64,000 nucleotides of DNA, taken from assembly GCF_022179085.1 (NCBI RefSeq), contig NZ_BPQE01000033.1:19349-83348 (forward strand), read 5' to 3'. Below are positions 51,773 to 60,828 of the stretch, piece after piece. Both the position numbers and the translations under genes were made by a program. The stretch comes from Methylobacterium aerolatum. Lineage in GTDB: Bacteria > Pseudomonadota > Alphaproteobacteria > Rhizobiales > Beijerinckiaceae. The notes under the pieces were generated by a model. The model was not told the DNA's origin, did not search any database, and was given only the letters and a program-made list of their open reading frames with translations. Numbering within the stretch: the first letter of the stretch is position 1; every line of letters begins with the position of its first letter.

Positions 51773-52156
51773 ATGGCGATGCCAACGGCTTGCGGCGACA
51801 CCCTCCGAGCCTATTCCGCCGCCGTGATGCGAGCGGCGGACGCGAACAGCGAGGAGGTCGTGCCGGTTGTGCTTGCGGTGGTGGGCGGCATCCTCGCCGC
51901 CGCCGAACGGGGATCGATTCGCCTGCAGGACAGCGAGGACGGCGCCGGGGGCACCCTGTGGGCCACCTTCGGCGGCGAGCCGATGGCCTTCCGCTTCAAC
52001 CCGATGACGGCGATGATCGAGCTGCGCGTGAGCACCCTTGACGGACACCCCGCCAGGCGATTCGGCCGCCGCTCCCTGGCGATGGACATCCTCAACTTCT
52101 TTGGCCCGTCCCGCGCTGCGGAGGCGGCGAGAACGAGGCCGCCCGCGGACGCGTGA
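51773..52156 (+). CDS. Hypothetical protein
   Basis: This 127-residue protein of unknown function is on the plus strand, opposite to the ribosomal genes around it. The ATG at 51773 follows AGGAGATGG. The centre has alternating hydrophobic strands (GTLWATFGGEPMAFRFNP, then MIELRVSTLDG) and the C-terminus is Ala/Arg-rich. I recognise no family. It is divergent from rpsM and convergent with the small secreted protein gene. Confidence 0.55.
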   Translation: MAMPTACGDTLRAYSAAVMRAADANSEEVVPVVLAVVGGILAAAERGSIRLQDSEDGAGGTLWATFGGEPMAFRFNPMTAMIELRVSTLDGHPARRFGRRSLAMDILNFFGPSRAAEAARTRPPADA

Positions 52157-52157
52157 C

Positions 52158-52276
52158 GGCCCTAGTGCATCGATCCAGTCGGAGGTGTCAGCCGAGACTG
52201 GAAAAATTGATGCAAAAACGGGGAGCAAGTGCAGGCACCCATGAACGAAGTGATTGCGTCACTGCTGCACTAGGCC
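52158..52276. repeat. Segment bounded by inverted TAGTGCA ends
   Basis: GGCCCTAGTGCA at the left and TGCACTAGGCC at the right are inverted copies with one extra base. They enclose ~95 bases of lower GC with an inner CCAGTC/GACTGG dyad. It sits between two convergent genes, so it may be a small miniature transposon remnant or a shared terminator region. Confidence 0.4.
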
Positions 52277-52278
52277 GG

Positions 52279-52512
52279 TCAGCGCATCCGCTGGCTCGTG
52301 AGGCGGCAATACCCACCGTCGTCGCGGTATCCCGCCGGGCAGCGGCGCACGCAGGCTCCTGCGGCGAACTTCAGCGGCGGCCGGCAGGCGTTCCGGAACC
52401 GCTTCTGCTGGTACACGAAGGATTGCGCCGGGCTTTGGGCGGAAGCGGCGTCGGGCTGGAGTGCCAGTCCGGCGCAGGCCACCGTGGCGGCGAGGAGGAG
52501 GCGGACGAGCAT
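52279..52512 (-). CDS. Small secreted cysteine-containing protein
   Basis: This 77-residue protein of unknown function has an N-terminal signal peptide (MLVRLLLAATVACAGLAL, with AAS-AQ cleavage) and a mature part with four Cys in NACRPPLKFAAGACVRRCPA and GGYCRL, suggesting two disulfides. It may be soluble in the periplasm or secreted. It lies 80 bases downstream of adk, after a hairpin, on the same strand. No ribosome site of good quality is visible. Confidence 0.6.
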   Translation of the reverse strand: MLVRLLLAATVACAGLALQPDAASAQSPAQSFVYQQKRFRNACRPPLKFAAGACVRRCPAGYRDDGGYCRLTSQRMR

Positions 52513-52531
52513 CGCGGGGATCCGAACGAAA

Positions 52532-52560
52532 GAGGGCGCCCACCAACGTGCGCGCCCCCT
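52532..52560 (-). terminator. Weak hairpin after adk
   Basis: GAGGGCGC and GCGCCCCCT pair over 6-7 bases with a 12-base loop, followed on the minus strand by TTTCG. It probably ends the secY-adk message only partly, because the small secreted protein gene starts right after it. Confidence 0.4.
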
Positions 52561-52592
52561 GGAAGTTCGCCGTGACCGGTTCCGCCGACCGA

Positions 52593-53195
52593 TCAGGAGT
52601 CGACGCGCTCCCTGTGGAGCGCCAGGACCTGGTCCAGATCGGCTGTCACCTCGTCGATCGGCTTCATGCCATCGACGGTCTTCAACATGCCGAGCTTGTC
52701 GTAATAGGCGGAGAGCGGCGCCGTCTGTGCGCGGTAGGCCTCCAACCGCTGCTTGAACACTTCGGGCGTGTCGTCCTTGCGAACCGCCTCGCCCCTGGCC
52801 GCGGCGTCGGAGGCGCGCTTGGCGATGCGTCCGACGAGGGCATCCTCGTCCACCTTGAGCTCGATCACGCCGGAAAGGTCGAGCCCCTTGCTCGCCAGCA
52901 TCGTGCCCAGAGCCTCGGCCTGGGCCACGGTGCGCGGGAACCCGTCGAGGATGAAGCCCGGCTTGGCGTCGGCCTGCTCGATCCGGTCGGCGACGATGCC
53001 CACGACGATCTCGTCCGAGACGAGGCCGCCCGATTCCATCACGGCCTTCGCCTTGAGGCCGACGGGCGTGCCCGCGGCGACGGCCGCCCGGAGCATGTCC
53101 CCGGTCGAGAGTTGCGGGATGCCGTAGCGCTGGACGATCCGCTCGGATTGGGTGCCCTTCCCCGCACCGGGCGGTCCGAGCAGAATGATGCGCAT
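52593..53195 (-). CDS. adk: Adenylate kinase
   Basis: Adk interconverts ATP, AMP and ADP. The 200-residue protein has [15 protein letters not shown], the AMP-site ILDGFPRT and no Cys-type zinc LID, so it is the short type found in several alphaproteobacteria. The ATG at 53195 starts the P-loop strand. It follows secY on the same strand, as usual. Some residues in the LID region are replaced by a compact loop. Confidence 0.95.
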   Translation of the reverse strand: MRIILLGPPGAGKGTQSERIVQRYGIPQLSTGDMLRAAVAAGTPVGLKAKAVMESGGLVSDEIVVGIVADRIEQADAKPGFILDGFPRTVAQAEALGTMLASKGLDLSGVIELKVDEDALVGRIAKRASDAAARGEAVRKDDTPEVFKQRLEAYRAQTAPLSAYYDKLGMLKTVDGMKPIDEVTADLDQVLALHRERVDS

Positions 53196-53360
53196 GGCGT
53201 TGTCCTCTACGGGCCCGGCTTTCCAGGCTCCTGGTTGGGGACGATACCCTCCCGGCACCGCCCGCACATTCGCTTTGTAGCCGTTCGGCCGGAGGGGAAA
53301 ACCCCGGCCCCGCCCGGCGACCCGCATTTTTCCGCGGATGTCGCCGGAGTGCCGCGGCCC

Positions 53361-54704
53361 TTACCGGCGGCCGCGCCCGGGCGTGGCTCCGCGCAGCTTG
53401 GCCTTCTTCACCAGACCCTCGTACTGATGCGCCATCAGATGCCCGTGGATCTGCGCCACCGTGTCCATCGTCACGGTCACGAGGATCAGCAGCGACGTAC
53501 CGCCGAAGCCAAGGCTCGCCGAGGCGTAGGAGGACAGGACCTCCGGGAACAGGCACACCACCGTCAGGTACAGGGCGCCGATCACGGTGATGCGGGTCAG
53601 CACCTTGTCGAGGAAGCTCGCCGTGCGCTCGCCGGGACGGATGCCGGGGATGAAGCCGCCATGCTTCTTCAGGTTGTCGGCCGTCTCCTGAGGATTGAAG
53701 ACCACCGCCGTGTAGAAGAACGTGAAGAAGATGATCAGCGCCGCGTACAGCACGATGAACAGCGGCGTCCCGTGCCCGAGATAGGCCGTCACGGTGCCGA
53801 GCCAGCCCGTGCCGTTGCTCGGCGAAAAGCTCGCGGCGGTAGCCGGCAGCAGCAGCAGCGAGGAGGCGAAGATCGGCGGGATGACGCCCGAGGTGTTGAG
53901 CTTCAGCGGCAGGAACGAGGTCTGGCCCTCGTACATGCGGTTGCCCACCTGACGCTTCGGGTAGTTGATCAGGACCCGGCGCTGCGCCCGCTCCATGAAC
54001 ACGATGAAGTAGATGAGGGCGACCGCCGCCACGGCGACGCCGAGGATCAGGGCCGGGGAAATCGCGCCCGTCCGGCCGAGTTCCAGCGCGCCCGCGATCG
54101 TCACCGGCAGGTGGGCGACGATACCGGAGAAGATGATCAGCGAGGAGCCGTTGCCGATGCCGCGCGAGGTGATCTGCTCACCGAGCCACATCAGGAAGAG
54201 AGTGCCACCCGTGAGCGTGATCACCGTCGAGGCCAGGAAGAACGGGCCGGGATCGATCGCCGCCGAGGAACTCTGCAGGCCCACGGCGATGCCCCAGGAC
54301 TGCACCAGCGCCAGCACCACCGTGAGGTAGCGAGTGTACTGGTTGATGACCTTCCGGCCGGACTCGCCCTCCTTCTTCAGCGCCTCGAGGCTCGGAATGA
54401 CCGAGGTGAGGAGCTGAACGATGATGGAGGCCGAGATGTAGGGCATGATGTTGAGCGCAAAGATCGCCATGCGCTCGACCGCGCCGCCCGAGAACATGTT
54501 GAACAGGCCGAGCACGCCGCCCGCCTGCTGCTGGAAGTTCTGGGCGAATTGCTGCGGATCGATGCCGGGGATCGGCACGTAGGTGCCCAGCCGGAACACG
54601 ATCAGGGCGCCGATCGTGAACCAGATGCGCTTCTTCAGCTCATCGGCCTTGGCGATCGCACCGAAATTGAGATTGGCGGCAAGCTGCTCGGCGGCTGAGG
54701 CCAT
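53361..54704 (-). CDS. secY: Protein translocase subunit SecY
   Basis: SecY is the channel-forming subunit of the protein-conducting translocon. The 447-residue protein has ten helices, with the plug region and PIPGIDPQQFAQNFQ segment near the N-terminus and the conserved cytoplasmic loops (YPKRQVGNRMYEGQTSFLPL). It lies downstream of rplO but after a strong intrinsic terminator only 49 bases before its start. Confidence 0.97.
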   Translation of the reverse strand: MASAAEQLAANLNFGAIAKADELKKRIWFTIGALIVFRLGTYVPIPGIDPQQFAQNFQQQAGGVLGLFNMFSGGAVERMAIFALNIMPYISASIIVQLLTSVIPSLEALKKEGESGRKVINQYTRYLTVVLALVQSWGIAVGLQSSSAAIDPGPFFLASTVITLTGGTLFLMWLGEQITSRGIGNGSSLIIFSGIVAHLPVTIAGALELGRTGAISPALILGVAVAAVALIYFIVFMERAQRRVLINYPKRQVGNRMYEGQTSFLPLKLNTSGVIPPIFASSLLLLPATAASFSPSNGTGWLGTVTAYLGHGTPLFIVLYAALIIFFTFFYTAVVFNPQETADNLKKHGGFIPGIRPGERTASFLDKVLTRITVIGALYLTVVCLFPEVLSSYASASLGFGGTSLLILVTVTMDTVAQIHGHLMAHQYEGLVKKAKLRGATPGRGRR

Positions 54705-54752
54705 CGCGTCGCGTCCCGGGGGTGTCGCCGGGCTTCACGCCCGGATGAAACG

Positions 54753-54793
54753 AAAAAAAACGGCGGCCCGCGCGAGGTCGCGTGGGGCCGCCG
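54753..54793 (-). terminator. Strong intrinsic terminator between rplO and secY
   Basis: At least nine G-C pairs (CGGCGGCCC with GGGCCGCCG-type arms) and a further paired inner part form the stem, and eight T's follow on the minus strand. Only 48 bases remain before the secY start. Confidence 0.85.
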
Positions 54794-54859
54794 CTCGATG
54801 CTGTCCGACTTAAAGGCCGGTGCCCGGCCGCGCAACGGGTTGCGCGGCCGTGTCCCGCC

Positions 54860-55366
54860 TCAGGCCGACGCCTCGGCCCCGGCCTTGCCCCGGGTCGACA
54901 CGCCGGAGGCGTAGACCACGTTGACCGAGCCGCCGGCCTTCTCGACGGCCTCGACGGCCGACTTGGAGGCGCGGGTCACTTCGAAGCTGAGCTTCGAGGT
55001 CAGCTCGCCGACGCCGAGCAGCTTCACGCCGTCGCGGGGACGGGCGAGGATGCCGGCGGCGACCAGGGTTTCGACCGTGATGGTCGCACCGGCCTCGAGC
55101 TGCCCCGTGTCAACAGCGGCCTGGATCCGGCCGAGGTTCACCTCGTTCAGGTCCGCCGCGTGGATGTTGTTGAAGCCGCGCTTCGGCAGGCGACGATGGA
55201 GCGGCATCTGGCCACCCTCGAAGCCCTTGATGGCCACGCCGGTCCGGGCCTTCTGACCCTTCACGCCGCGTCCGGCGGTCTTGCCCTTGCCGGAGCCGAT
55301 GCCCCGGCCGACACGCATCCGGTCCTTGGTGGCGCCGGGATTGTCGCTGATCTGGTTAAGCTTCAT
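54860..55366 (-). CDS. rplO: 50S ribosomal protein L15
   Basis: L15 helps late large-subunit assembly. The 168-residue protein begins [20 protein letters not shown] and has the Gly/Lys-rich core [30 protein letters not shown] precedes the ATG. It is the last ribosomal protein gene before secY. Confidence 0.97.
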   Translation of the reverse strand: MKLNQISDNPGATKDRMRVGRGIGSGKGKTAGRGVKGQKARTGVAIKGFEGGQMPLHRRLPKRGFNNIHAADLNEVNLGRIQAAVDTGQLEAGATITVETLVAAGILARPRDGVKLLGVGELTSKLSFEVTRASKSAVEAVEKAGGSVNVVYASGVSTRGKAGAEASA

Positions 55367-55377
55367 CGGTCGCCTCC

Positions 55378-55569
55378 TCAGGCCTCGAGGACGCGGACGA
55401 GGTGATGAACCTTGCGGATCATGCCGCGCACCGAGGGCGTGTCCTCGAGTTCGGACACCCGGTGCAGCTTATTCAGCTTCAGGCCGACCAGCGTCGCGCG
55501 CTGGCTGGCCTCGCGGCGGATCGGCGAACCGATCTGCTCGATGCGGACGGTCTTGCTGTTCTGAGCCAT
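55378..55569 (-). CDS. rpmD: 50S ribosomal protein L30
   Basis: L30 is a small large-subunit protein. The 63-residue protein has [20 protein letters not shown] and ends near [10 protein letters not shown]. It lies 11 bases after rpsE and 11 before rplO. Confidence 0.96.
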   Translation of the reverse strand: MAQNSKTVRIEQIGSPIRREASQRATLVGLKLNKLHRVSELEDTPSVRGMIRKVHHLVRVLEA

Positions 55570-55580
55570 GCCATCCTCCC

Positions 55581-56168
55581 TTACGCGACAGCGGCTTCGG
55601 ACTGGTCGGCCGGATCGGCGTCGCGGCGACGGGCCTGGAGGCTCGACACCTTGAGGCCGCGGCGGGCCGCCACGGAGCGCGGGCTGTCCTCGTTCTTCAA
55701 CGCCTCGAAGGTGGCGCGCACGAGGTTGTAGGGGTTCGAGGAACCGAGGCTCTTGGCCACGACGTCCTGCATGCCGAGCGTCTCGAACACGGCGCGCATC
55801 GGACCGCCGGCGATGATGCCGGTGCCCTGCGGAGCCGCGCGGAGGATCACCTTGCCCGCACCGTGACGTCCGTTGACGTCGTGGTGAAGGGTACGGCCCT
55901 CGCGGAGGGAGACGCGGATCAGACCGCGCTTGGCGGCTTCCGTCGCCTTGCGGATGGCCTCCGGCACCTCACGGGCCTTGCCGTGGCCGAAGCCGACGCG
56001 GCCCTTCTGGTCACCGACCACCACAAGGGCGGCGAAGCCGAAGCGACGGCCACCCTTCACGACCTTGGCGACGCGGTTGATGTGGACGAGCTTGTCCACG
56101 AACTCGCTGTCGTGCTCCTCGCGGTCGTCGCGGCGGCCGCGGCCCCCGCCTTCACGTTCACGTGCCAT
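55581..56168 (-). CDS. rpsE: 30S ribosomal protein S5
   Basis: S5 is important for decoding accuracy and mRNA helicase activity. The 195-residue protein has an N-terminal Arg/Gly-rich extension ([14 protein letters not shown]), then [20 protein letters not shown] and the S5 fold. The ATG at 56168 is chosen over an in-frame TTG at 56177. The gene is preceded by rplR. Confidence 0.96.
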   Translation of the reverse strand: MAREREGGGRGRRDDREEHDSEFVDKLVHINRVAKVVKGGRRFGFAALVVVGDQKGRVGFGHGKAREVPEAIRKATEAAKRGLIRVSLREGRTLHHDVNGRHGAGKVILRAAPQGTGIIAGGPMRAVFETLGMQDVVAKSLGSSNPYNLVRATFEALKNEDSPRSVAARRGLKVSSLQARRRDADPADQSEAAVA

Positions 56169-56277
56169 GTCTTCCAACCTATCTCACTGGCGCAGTCCCT
56201 CGCGGGCCGCTCGCTCGATTCCCCTCCGTGAAGAGGAGAGCCCCACGCGGCCCTCAGGACCACGCGGGGGGATTCTC

Positions 56278-56640
56278 TTAGAACTCCAGGCCGCCCTCGC
56301 GGGCCGCCTCGGCCACGGCCTTGACGCGGCCGTGGTAGATGTAGCCGGACCGGTCGAAGATCACCTTGGTGACCCCGGCGGCCTTGGCGCGCTCGGCGAC
56401 GAGCTTGCCCACCGCGGTCGCGGCGGCGACGTCGGCGCCGGTCTTCAGGTCGCCCTTGATCGACTTGTCGATCGTGGACGCGGAGGCCAGGGTGTGGCCG
56501 TTCACGTCGTCGATGACCTGCGCGTAGATCTGCTTCGAGGAGCGGAACACGGACAGACGGGGACGGCCATTGGCCGCCGCCTTGATCGCCCGGCGAACGC
56601 GCGCCTTGCGCCGATCGAGGGCTTCGAGCTTACGAGACAT
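56278..56640 (-). CDS. rplR: 50S ribosomal protein L18
   Basis: L18 binds 5S rRNA. The 120-residue protein has [20 protein letters not shown] and [20 protein letters not shown] near the C-terminus. A 109-base gap before rpsE holds no clear gene. Confidence 0.96.
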   Translation of the reverse strand: MSRKLEALDRRKARVRRAIKAAANGRPRLSVFRSSKQIYAQVIDDVNGHTLASASTIDKSIKGDLKTGADVAAATAVGKLVAERAKAAGVTKVIFDRSGYIYHGRVKAVAEAAREGGLEF

Positions 56641-56652
56641 CTTCGCCCTCCT

Positions 56653-57186
56653 TTACTTCTTCTTGCCTTCCTTGCGGAAGATGAACTCACCGGCGTAGCG
56701 CACGCCCTTGCCCTTATACGGCTCGGGACCACGGTACTCACGGATCTCGGCGGCCACCTGGCCCACCTTCTGCCGGTCGATGCCGGAGATGGTGATCTCG
56801 GTCGGCTTCGGCGTGGCGATGGTGATGCCCTCCGGCACGGCGTACTCGATGTCGTGGCTGTAGCCGAGCGACAGCTTGAGCGCCTTGCCGGCCATGGCGG
56901 CACGGTAACCGACGCCGGTGATCTCGAGCTTCTTCTCGAAGCCGTTCGACACGCCGGTGGCGATGTTGGCGATCTGGGCCCGCGACGTGCCCCAGAGGGA
57001 CCGCGCCGGCTTCGACTGGTTGACGGGCTGCACCTCGATGGCGCCGTCCTTCATGGCGACGTTGACGAGGCCGGGGACGACGAACTTCAGTTCGCCCTTC
57101 GAGCCCTTCATGGTCACGGTCTGGCCCGTGACATTGGCCGTGACGCCCGCCGGGACGGGGATCGGCTTCTTGCCTACGCGAGACAT
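56653..57186 (-). CDS. rplF: 50S ribosomal protein L6
   Basis: L6 lies near the sarcin-ricin loop. The 177-residue protein begins [15 protein letters not shown] and has two similar domains, ending [20 protein letters not shown]. The ATG at 57186 is preferred because it starts the conserved motif. Confidence 0.96.
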   Translation of the reverse strand: MSRVGKKPIPVPAGVTANVTGQTVTMKGSKGELKFVVPGLVNVAMKDGAIEVQPVNQSKPARSLWGTSRAQIANIATGVSNGFEKKLEITGVGYRAAMAGKALKLSLGYSHDIEYAVPEGITIATPKPTEITISGIDRQKVGQVAAEIREYRGPEPYKGKGVRYAGEFIFRKEGKKK

Positions 57187-57208
57187 GGGGTGATCTCCTC
57201 CGTCCCGA

Positions 57209-57604
57209 TCAGAACACGGTGCAGAGCACTTCACCGCCGACGTTGCGCTCGCGCGCCTCGTGATCGGCCATGACGCCCTGCGGGGTGGAGACGATGGTGA
57301 CGCCGAGGCCGTCGGCCACGCGCGGCAGCTCGCCGACGGACGAGTAGACCCGGCGGCCCGGCTTCGACACCCGCTTGATCTCGCGGATGACGGGCTTGCC
57401 GTCGTAGTACTTGAGCTCGATGGCGAACTCGGTGCGGCCGTTGCCGAGGTCGGTCGCCGCGTAATCGCGGATGTAGCCCTCGGACTTCAGCACGTTGAGC
57501 ACGCTGGCACGGAGCTTCGAGCCGGGCGTCTGAACGACGTTGCGGCGGCGCAGCTGACCGTTGCGGATACGGGTGAGCATGTCACCCACGGGATCGTTGA
57601 CCAT
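57209..57604 (-). CDS. rpsH: 30S ribosomal protein S8
   Basis: S8 binds the central domain of 16S rRNA and, in E. coli, represses the spc operon through rplE mRNA. The 131-residue protein begins [20 protein letters not shown] and ends GGEVLCTVF. Autoregulation here is possible but not shown by sequence. Confidence 0.96.
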   Translation of the reverse strand: MVNDPVGDMLTRIRNGQLRRRNVVQTPGSKLRASVLNVLKSEGYIRDYAATDLGNGRTEFAIELKYYDGKPVIREIKRVSKPGRRVYSSVGELPRVADGLGVTIVSTPQGVMADHEARERNVGGEVLCTVF

Positions 57605-57616
57605 GTGGGGACCTCC

Positions 57617-57922
57617 TTACCAGCTCGACTTGACGAGGCCGGGGATCAGGCCCCGGTTGCCGAGCTCCCGCAGCGCGACGCGCGAGATGCCCATCTTGCG
57701 GTAGAAGGCCCGCGGACGGCCGGTGATCTCGCACCGGTTGCGGATGCGCGTGGCCGACGAGTTGCGCGGCAGTTCCGCAAGCTTGAGGCGAGCCTCGAAG
57801 CGGTCCTGCATCTCGATCGACTCGTTGTTGGCGATCTCGAGGAGCGCCTTCCGCTTCGCCGCGAAGCGCTTCACGAGCGCCTTGCGGTGGTTATTCTTTT
57901 CGACTGAGCTTTTCTTCGACAT
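57617..57922 (-). CDS. rpsN: 30S ribosomal protein S14
   Basis: S14 is in the head of the small subunit. The 101-residue protein is the zinc-free type: no CXXC pairs, and the conserved [20 protein letters not shown] and [10 protein letters not shown] end. It lies between rplE and rpsH. Confidence 0.97.
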   Translation of the reverse strand: MSKKSSVEKNNHRKALVKRFAAKRKALLEIANNESIEMQDRFEARLKLAELPRNSSATRIRNRCEITGRPRAFYRKMGISRVALRELGNRGLIPGLVKSSW

Positions 57923-57960
57923 CTGTTGATCTCCAGTGTCCGCGTATGACGTTCAGGACG

Positions 57961-58527
57961 TCACTGCCGGAACGGGAACTTGAAGGCCGCGAGCAGCGCC
58001 TTGGCTTCGGCATCCGTCTGGGCGGTGGTCGCCACGACGATGTCCATGCCCCACATCTGCTCCGCCTTGTCGTAGGAGATCTCCGGGAACACGAGGTGCT
58101 CCTTGAGACCAAGGGCGTAGTTGCCGCGACCGTCGAACGAGCGCGGGTTCAGGCCGCGGAAGTCACGCACGCGCGGGAGCGCGATGGTGATCAGGCGGTC
58201 CATGAACTCGTACATCCGCTGCTTGCGCAGGGTGACCTTGCAGCCGATCGGCATGCCCTCGCGGACCTTGAAGGTCGCGATGGCCTTCCGGGCGCGGGTG
58301 ATGACCGGCTTCTGGCCGGCGATGAGGGCGAGGTCGCCGGCGGCGACGGAGGCCTTCTTCGAGTCCGCGGTGGACTCGCCGACGCCCATGTTGATGACGA
58401 TCTTCTCGATCTGCGGCACCTGCATGGGGTTCTTGTAGCCGAACTCTTCGATCAGCTTCTGACGAACCACCTCGTCGTAGTGCTTGCGCAGCCGCGGGAC
58501 GTACGCGTTCTTGTCGGCCTCAGCCAT
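57961..58527 (-). CDS. rplE: 50S ribosomal protein L5
   Basis: L5 binds 5S rRNA and contacts the tRNA. The 188-residue protein has [20 protein letters not shown] and [14 protein letters not shown]. The ATG at 58527 overlaps the rplX end by eight bases. It is the second-longest r-protein in this run. Confidence 0.96.
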   Translation of the reverse strand: MAEADKNAYVPRLRKHYDEVVRQKLIEEFGYKNPMQVPQIEKIVINMGVGESTADSKKASVAAGDLALIAGQKPVITRARKAIATFKVREGMPIGCKVTLRKQRMYEFMDRLITIALPRVRDFRGLNPRSFDGRGNYALGLKEHLVFPEISYDKAEQMWGMDIVVATTAQTDAEAKALLAAFKFPFRQ

Positions 58528-58834
58528 CGATCTGATCCCCCGTGCTCTTGGCGAACCGGACCTTGCGCCCGTCTTCGAGAATGCGGAAACCCACGCGAGT
58601 CGGCTTGCCGTTGGCATCCGCGATCGCGATGTTCGAGAGCTGGATGGCGGCCTCCTTGGAGATGATGCCGCCCTCCTGGTTCTGCGTCTGCTTCTGGTGC
58701 TTCTTGACGAGATTGACGCCGCGCACGAGGGCCCGGCCCTCCTTCGGCAGCACCTGAATCACCTCGCCGGACCGGCCGGCGTCGCGGCCGGTGATCACGA
58801 CGACCTTGTCGCCCTTGCGGATCTTGGCAGCCAT
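58520..58834 (-). CDS. rplX: 50S ribosomal protein L24
   Basis: L24 begins large-subunit assembly at the 5' end of 23S rRNA. The 104-residue protein has a KOW motif ([20 protein letters not shown]) and ends [12 protein letters not shown]. It overlaps rplN by ATGA. Confidence 0.96.
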   Translation of the reverse strand: MAAKIRKGDKVVVITGRDAGRSGEVIQVLPKEGRALVRGVNLVKKHQKQTQNQEGGIISKEAAIQLSNIAIADANGKPTRVGFRILEDGRKVRFAKSTGDQIDG

Positions 58835-59202
58835 CACAGCACCTCCGGCGCGAGCGAGATGATCTTCATGTGGTTGCGCGCACGGAGTTCGCGCGGCACC
58901 GGTCCGAAGATACGGGTGCCGATCGGCTCCTTCTGATTGTTGATCAGGACGGCGGCGTTCTTGTCGAAGCGAATGACCGAACCGTCGGCCCGCTTGACGT
59001 CCTTGGCGGTGCGCACGACCACCGCCTTCATCACGTCGCCCTTCTTCACGCGACCCCGCGGGATCGCCTCCTTGACCGACACGACGATCACGTCGCCGAC
59101 GCCGGCATATTTGCGCTTCGACCCGCCGAGAACCTTGATGCACATCACACGGCGTGCACCCGAGTTGTCGGCGACGTCCAGATTCGTCTGCATCTGGATC
59201 AC
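58834..59202 (-). CDS. rplN: 50S ribosomal protein L14
   Basis: L14 sits at the subunit interface. The 122-residue protein begins [20 protein letters not shown] and ends [14 protein letters not shown]. The GTG start at 59202 gives the normal length. It is the first gene of the spc-type run here; rpsQ, rpmC and rplP, which usually precede it, are absent from this window. Confidence 0.96.
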   Translation of the reverse strand: MIQMQTNLDVADNSGARRVMCIKVLGGSKRKYAGVGDVIVVSVKEAIPRGRVKKGDVMKAVVVRTAKDVKRADGSVIRFDKNAAVLINNQKEPIGTRIFGPVPRELRARNHMKIISLAPEVL

Positions 59203-59386
59203 GTGCGTGACTCCTTGTTTCAGGCGGGTTTCCGCACGCGGGCGGTATTGCCCGGCGGACGACGCCTGATGGGGATCTTTCGTCCCCGGCTCATGTGAAC
59301 GACCGCGCAATCGGCGTTGGAAACGCCGGCGCGGTCACCGCGGAGGGAGGGCCGCGAGACCCGTCCAGACTGTCGCGAAGGCCGGG

Positions 59387-59415
59387 GCCATACAGTGTCG
59401 CCGAGGGAAAGGCAA
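59387..59415 (-). promoter_or_regulatory. Possible rplN (spc) promoter
   Basis: On the minus strand TTGCCT (59415-59410), 17 bases, TATGGC (59392-59387). The spacing is ideal but both hexamers are imperfect. The leader to rplN would be about 180 bases. Confidence 0.4.
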
Positions 59416-59515
59416 CCGGCACGGGGGCGCCGGAGGACCTTTTCTCGGCGCATCCGAAGGCGGGCTTAGCATCCTTCCGCCGGGATTGCACGGCGCCCGG
59501 AGCGAGGCTCGCCTG

Positions 59516-59575
59516 AAAAACGTGACGACCCGGGGCGGCATCGCGTCTGGTGAGATCGCGCGCCGCCCCGGGTCG
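59516..59575 (-). terminator. Intrinsic terminator of the hypothetical gene at 59616
   Basis: Perfect 14-bp arms (59526-59539 with 59562-59575) enclose a 22-base loop. After the stem the minus strand reads CACGTTTTTC. It isolates rplN from upstream transcription. Confidence 0.75.
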
Positions 59576-59615
59576 CCTTCCGGCAGAAGCTTGTCTGTGA
59601 AAGCGAGAGCGAGAA

Positions 59616-59999
59616 TCAGGCCGGCATGTTGACCGGCTCGGCCTCGAACAGGAACCCGTCGAGGCTCGGGATGGTCACGGAAGCACCGACGAGGGGCTTC
59701 GCCAGCCGCCAGGGCCGCTCCGTGGAGGCGCGAATCGCCTCAGAGGGACGGAGGCGGTGGCCGCGCCCGTCCTCGCCGAGCTCCTCGATGGTGACGAAGC
59801 CGTACACTTGAAGACGGGACGCCGTGAGCTTCGTCTCCCGGTCGTCGGCCGCCACGACCATGGCGCCGAGGGCGTACACCGTCTCCATCAGCACCCGCTG
59901 CTCGCCCCGGCGCCGGAGCCCGGCCTCGCGCTCGCCCGAGGGAGGCGGCGCCGCGACGCGCCGGAAGGGGACGACGTTGCTGACCGCGACACAACCCAT
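59616..59999 (-). CDS. Hypothetical protein
   Basis: This 127-residue protein of unknown function begins MGCVAVSNVVPFRRVAA from an ATG preceded by GAGG and contains VYALGAMVVAADDRETKLTA and a C-terminal VTIPSLDGFLFEAEP. It looks soluble and mixed alpha/beta. I know no family. A strong terminator follows 40 bases later, which supports its being a real transcription unit. Confidence 0.6.
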   Translation of the reverse strand: MGCVAVSNVVPFRRVAAPPPSGEREAGLRRRGEQRVLMETVYALGAMVVAADDRETKLTASRLQVYGFVTIEELGEDGRGHRLRPSEAIRASTERPWRLAKPLVGASVTIPSLDGFLFEAEPVNMPA

Positions 60000-60344
60000 A
60001 CGCAACATCCTCGACGCCGACCGTGGGCGACGTCCCGCCACCCGATGCTCGCGACAATTGGATGTTTCGCTTTAAACTTCCGTAGACCGTGTTCTTCGAC
60101 ACCTGCCCCGATCCGGCACGCCGCCATCGCCGGGCGACCACTTCCATCGGCGCACTCGTTGTCGGTGCCACCAAGCGAAGAGCGCCTGACAGAGCAGTCC
60201 ATCAGAGAATCGGCACTCCATCCGAATCGGCACTTGACCGGCGAATCGCGATTCGGTTCGAATAGGCTCGTCAGCCAGCCGAGACGAGGACACTGGTCCC
60301 GCCTCCCTGTAGGCCGCGAGGGTCCCGGCAGCCCAGGAAGCCCT

Positions 60345-60441
60345 CCGTTTCGTTGCGAGCGCAGCGAAGAAATCCGCGAATGCGCCACTCTGAGAAGCGG
60401 CCCGTTCCACAGCCTTGCGTCGCTAGGCTCCCGAAGACGGA
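60345..60441. repeat. Palindromic repeat, GAAGCAATCC family, degenerate copy
   Basis: CGTTGCGAGCGCAGCGAAG followed by AAATCC on the left and CTTGCGTCGCTAGGCTCCCG with AAGACGG on the right are decayed inverted arms of the same repeat as at 38384. Confidence 0.55.
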
Positions 60442-60750
60442 GGCGATGACGATCATTCCGGTGAGGCACTGGGTAAGCCGAGAGAGGTCAGGGCGTCGCT
60501 CACCGGATATTAACCCGCTGCGCCATGCAGATTTTTGCCCGGAACACATTGACCGGTCGGGCAGGCACGTCTAGAAGCGCCCCACTTCGGTCGGCCCTCG
60601 GCTGCCGACGGCCTGCGGGTTTGTCCCGAACCGCCGTCCTCGCCCCCGACGCGACCTGAAGACCCACATCGCCTGACTTTCAAGTCAGATCCGTAGGTAC
60701 GAGCGCGCCTTCCGAGGCGCGATCCTCTGCCCACACCGCGCCGAGGGGCT

Positions 60751-60777
60751 TTGCCAAGCCCTTCCGGCGCATATTCG
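60751..60777 (+). promoter_or_regulatory. Possible str operon promoter
   Basis: TTGCCA (60751-60756) and TATTCG (60772-60777) with a short 15-base spacer. Start of transcription would fall near the leader hairpin at 60784. Weak prediction. Confidence 0.3.
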
Positions 60778-60783
60778 TTTTGC

Positions 60784-60800
60784 GGACTGCGTTGCAGTCC
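60784..60800 (+). promoter_or_regulatory. rpsL leader hairpin
   Basis: GGACTGC-GTT-GCAGTCC is a perfect 7-bp stem with a three-base loop, 29 bases before the rpsL ATG. It could stabilise or regulate the str operon mRNA. No T-run follows. Confidence 0.4.
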
Positions 60801-60828
60801 GAAAGGTGACCGAGGAAGAGGGCACAGG

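Larger units (their letters stand above)
59203..59615. other. Gap upstream of rplN, no protein gene seen
   Basis: This 413-base region separates rplN from the hypothetical gene upstream on the same strand. It holds a possible rplN promoter (59387-59415) and the terminator of the upstream gene (59516-59575). Short frames on both strands lack conservation signs. Confidence 0.6.
60000..60828. other. Gap between hypothetical gene and rpsL
   Basis: No gene could be supported in these 829 bases. It contains a degenerate GAAGCAATCC-family repeat (60345-60441), a CTGACTT-N2-AAGTCAG dyad (60673-60688), a CGCGCCT/AGGCGCG hairpin (60704-60721) and the rpsL leader. GC content is lower than in the genes around it. 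Confidence 0.6.

Noticed and set aside
59295-59516. Plus-strand 73-residue frame between rplN and the hypothetical gene
   Set aside because: Low-complexity translation, overlaps a predicted promoter, and no family features.
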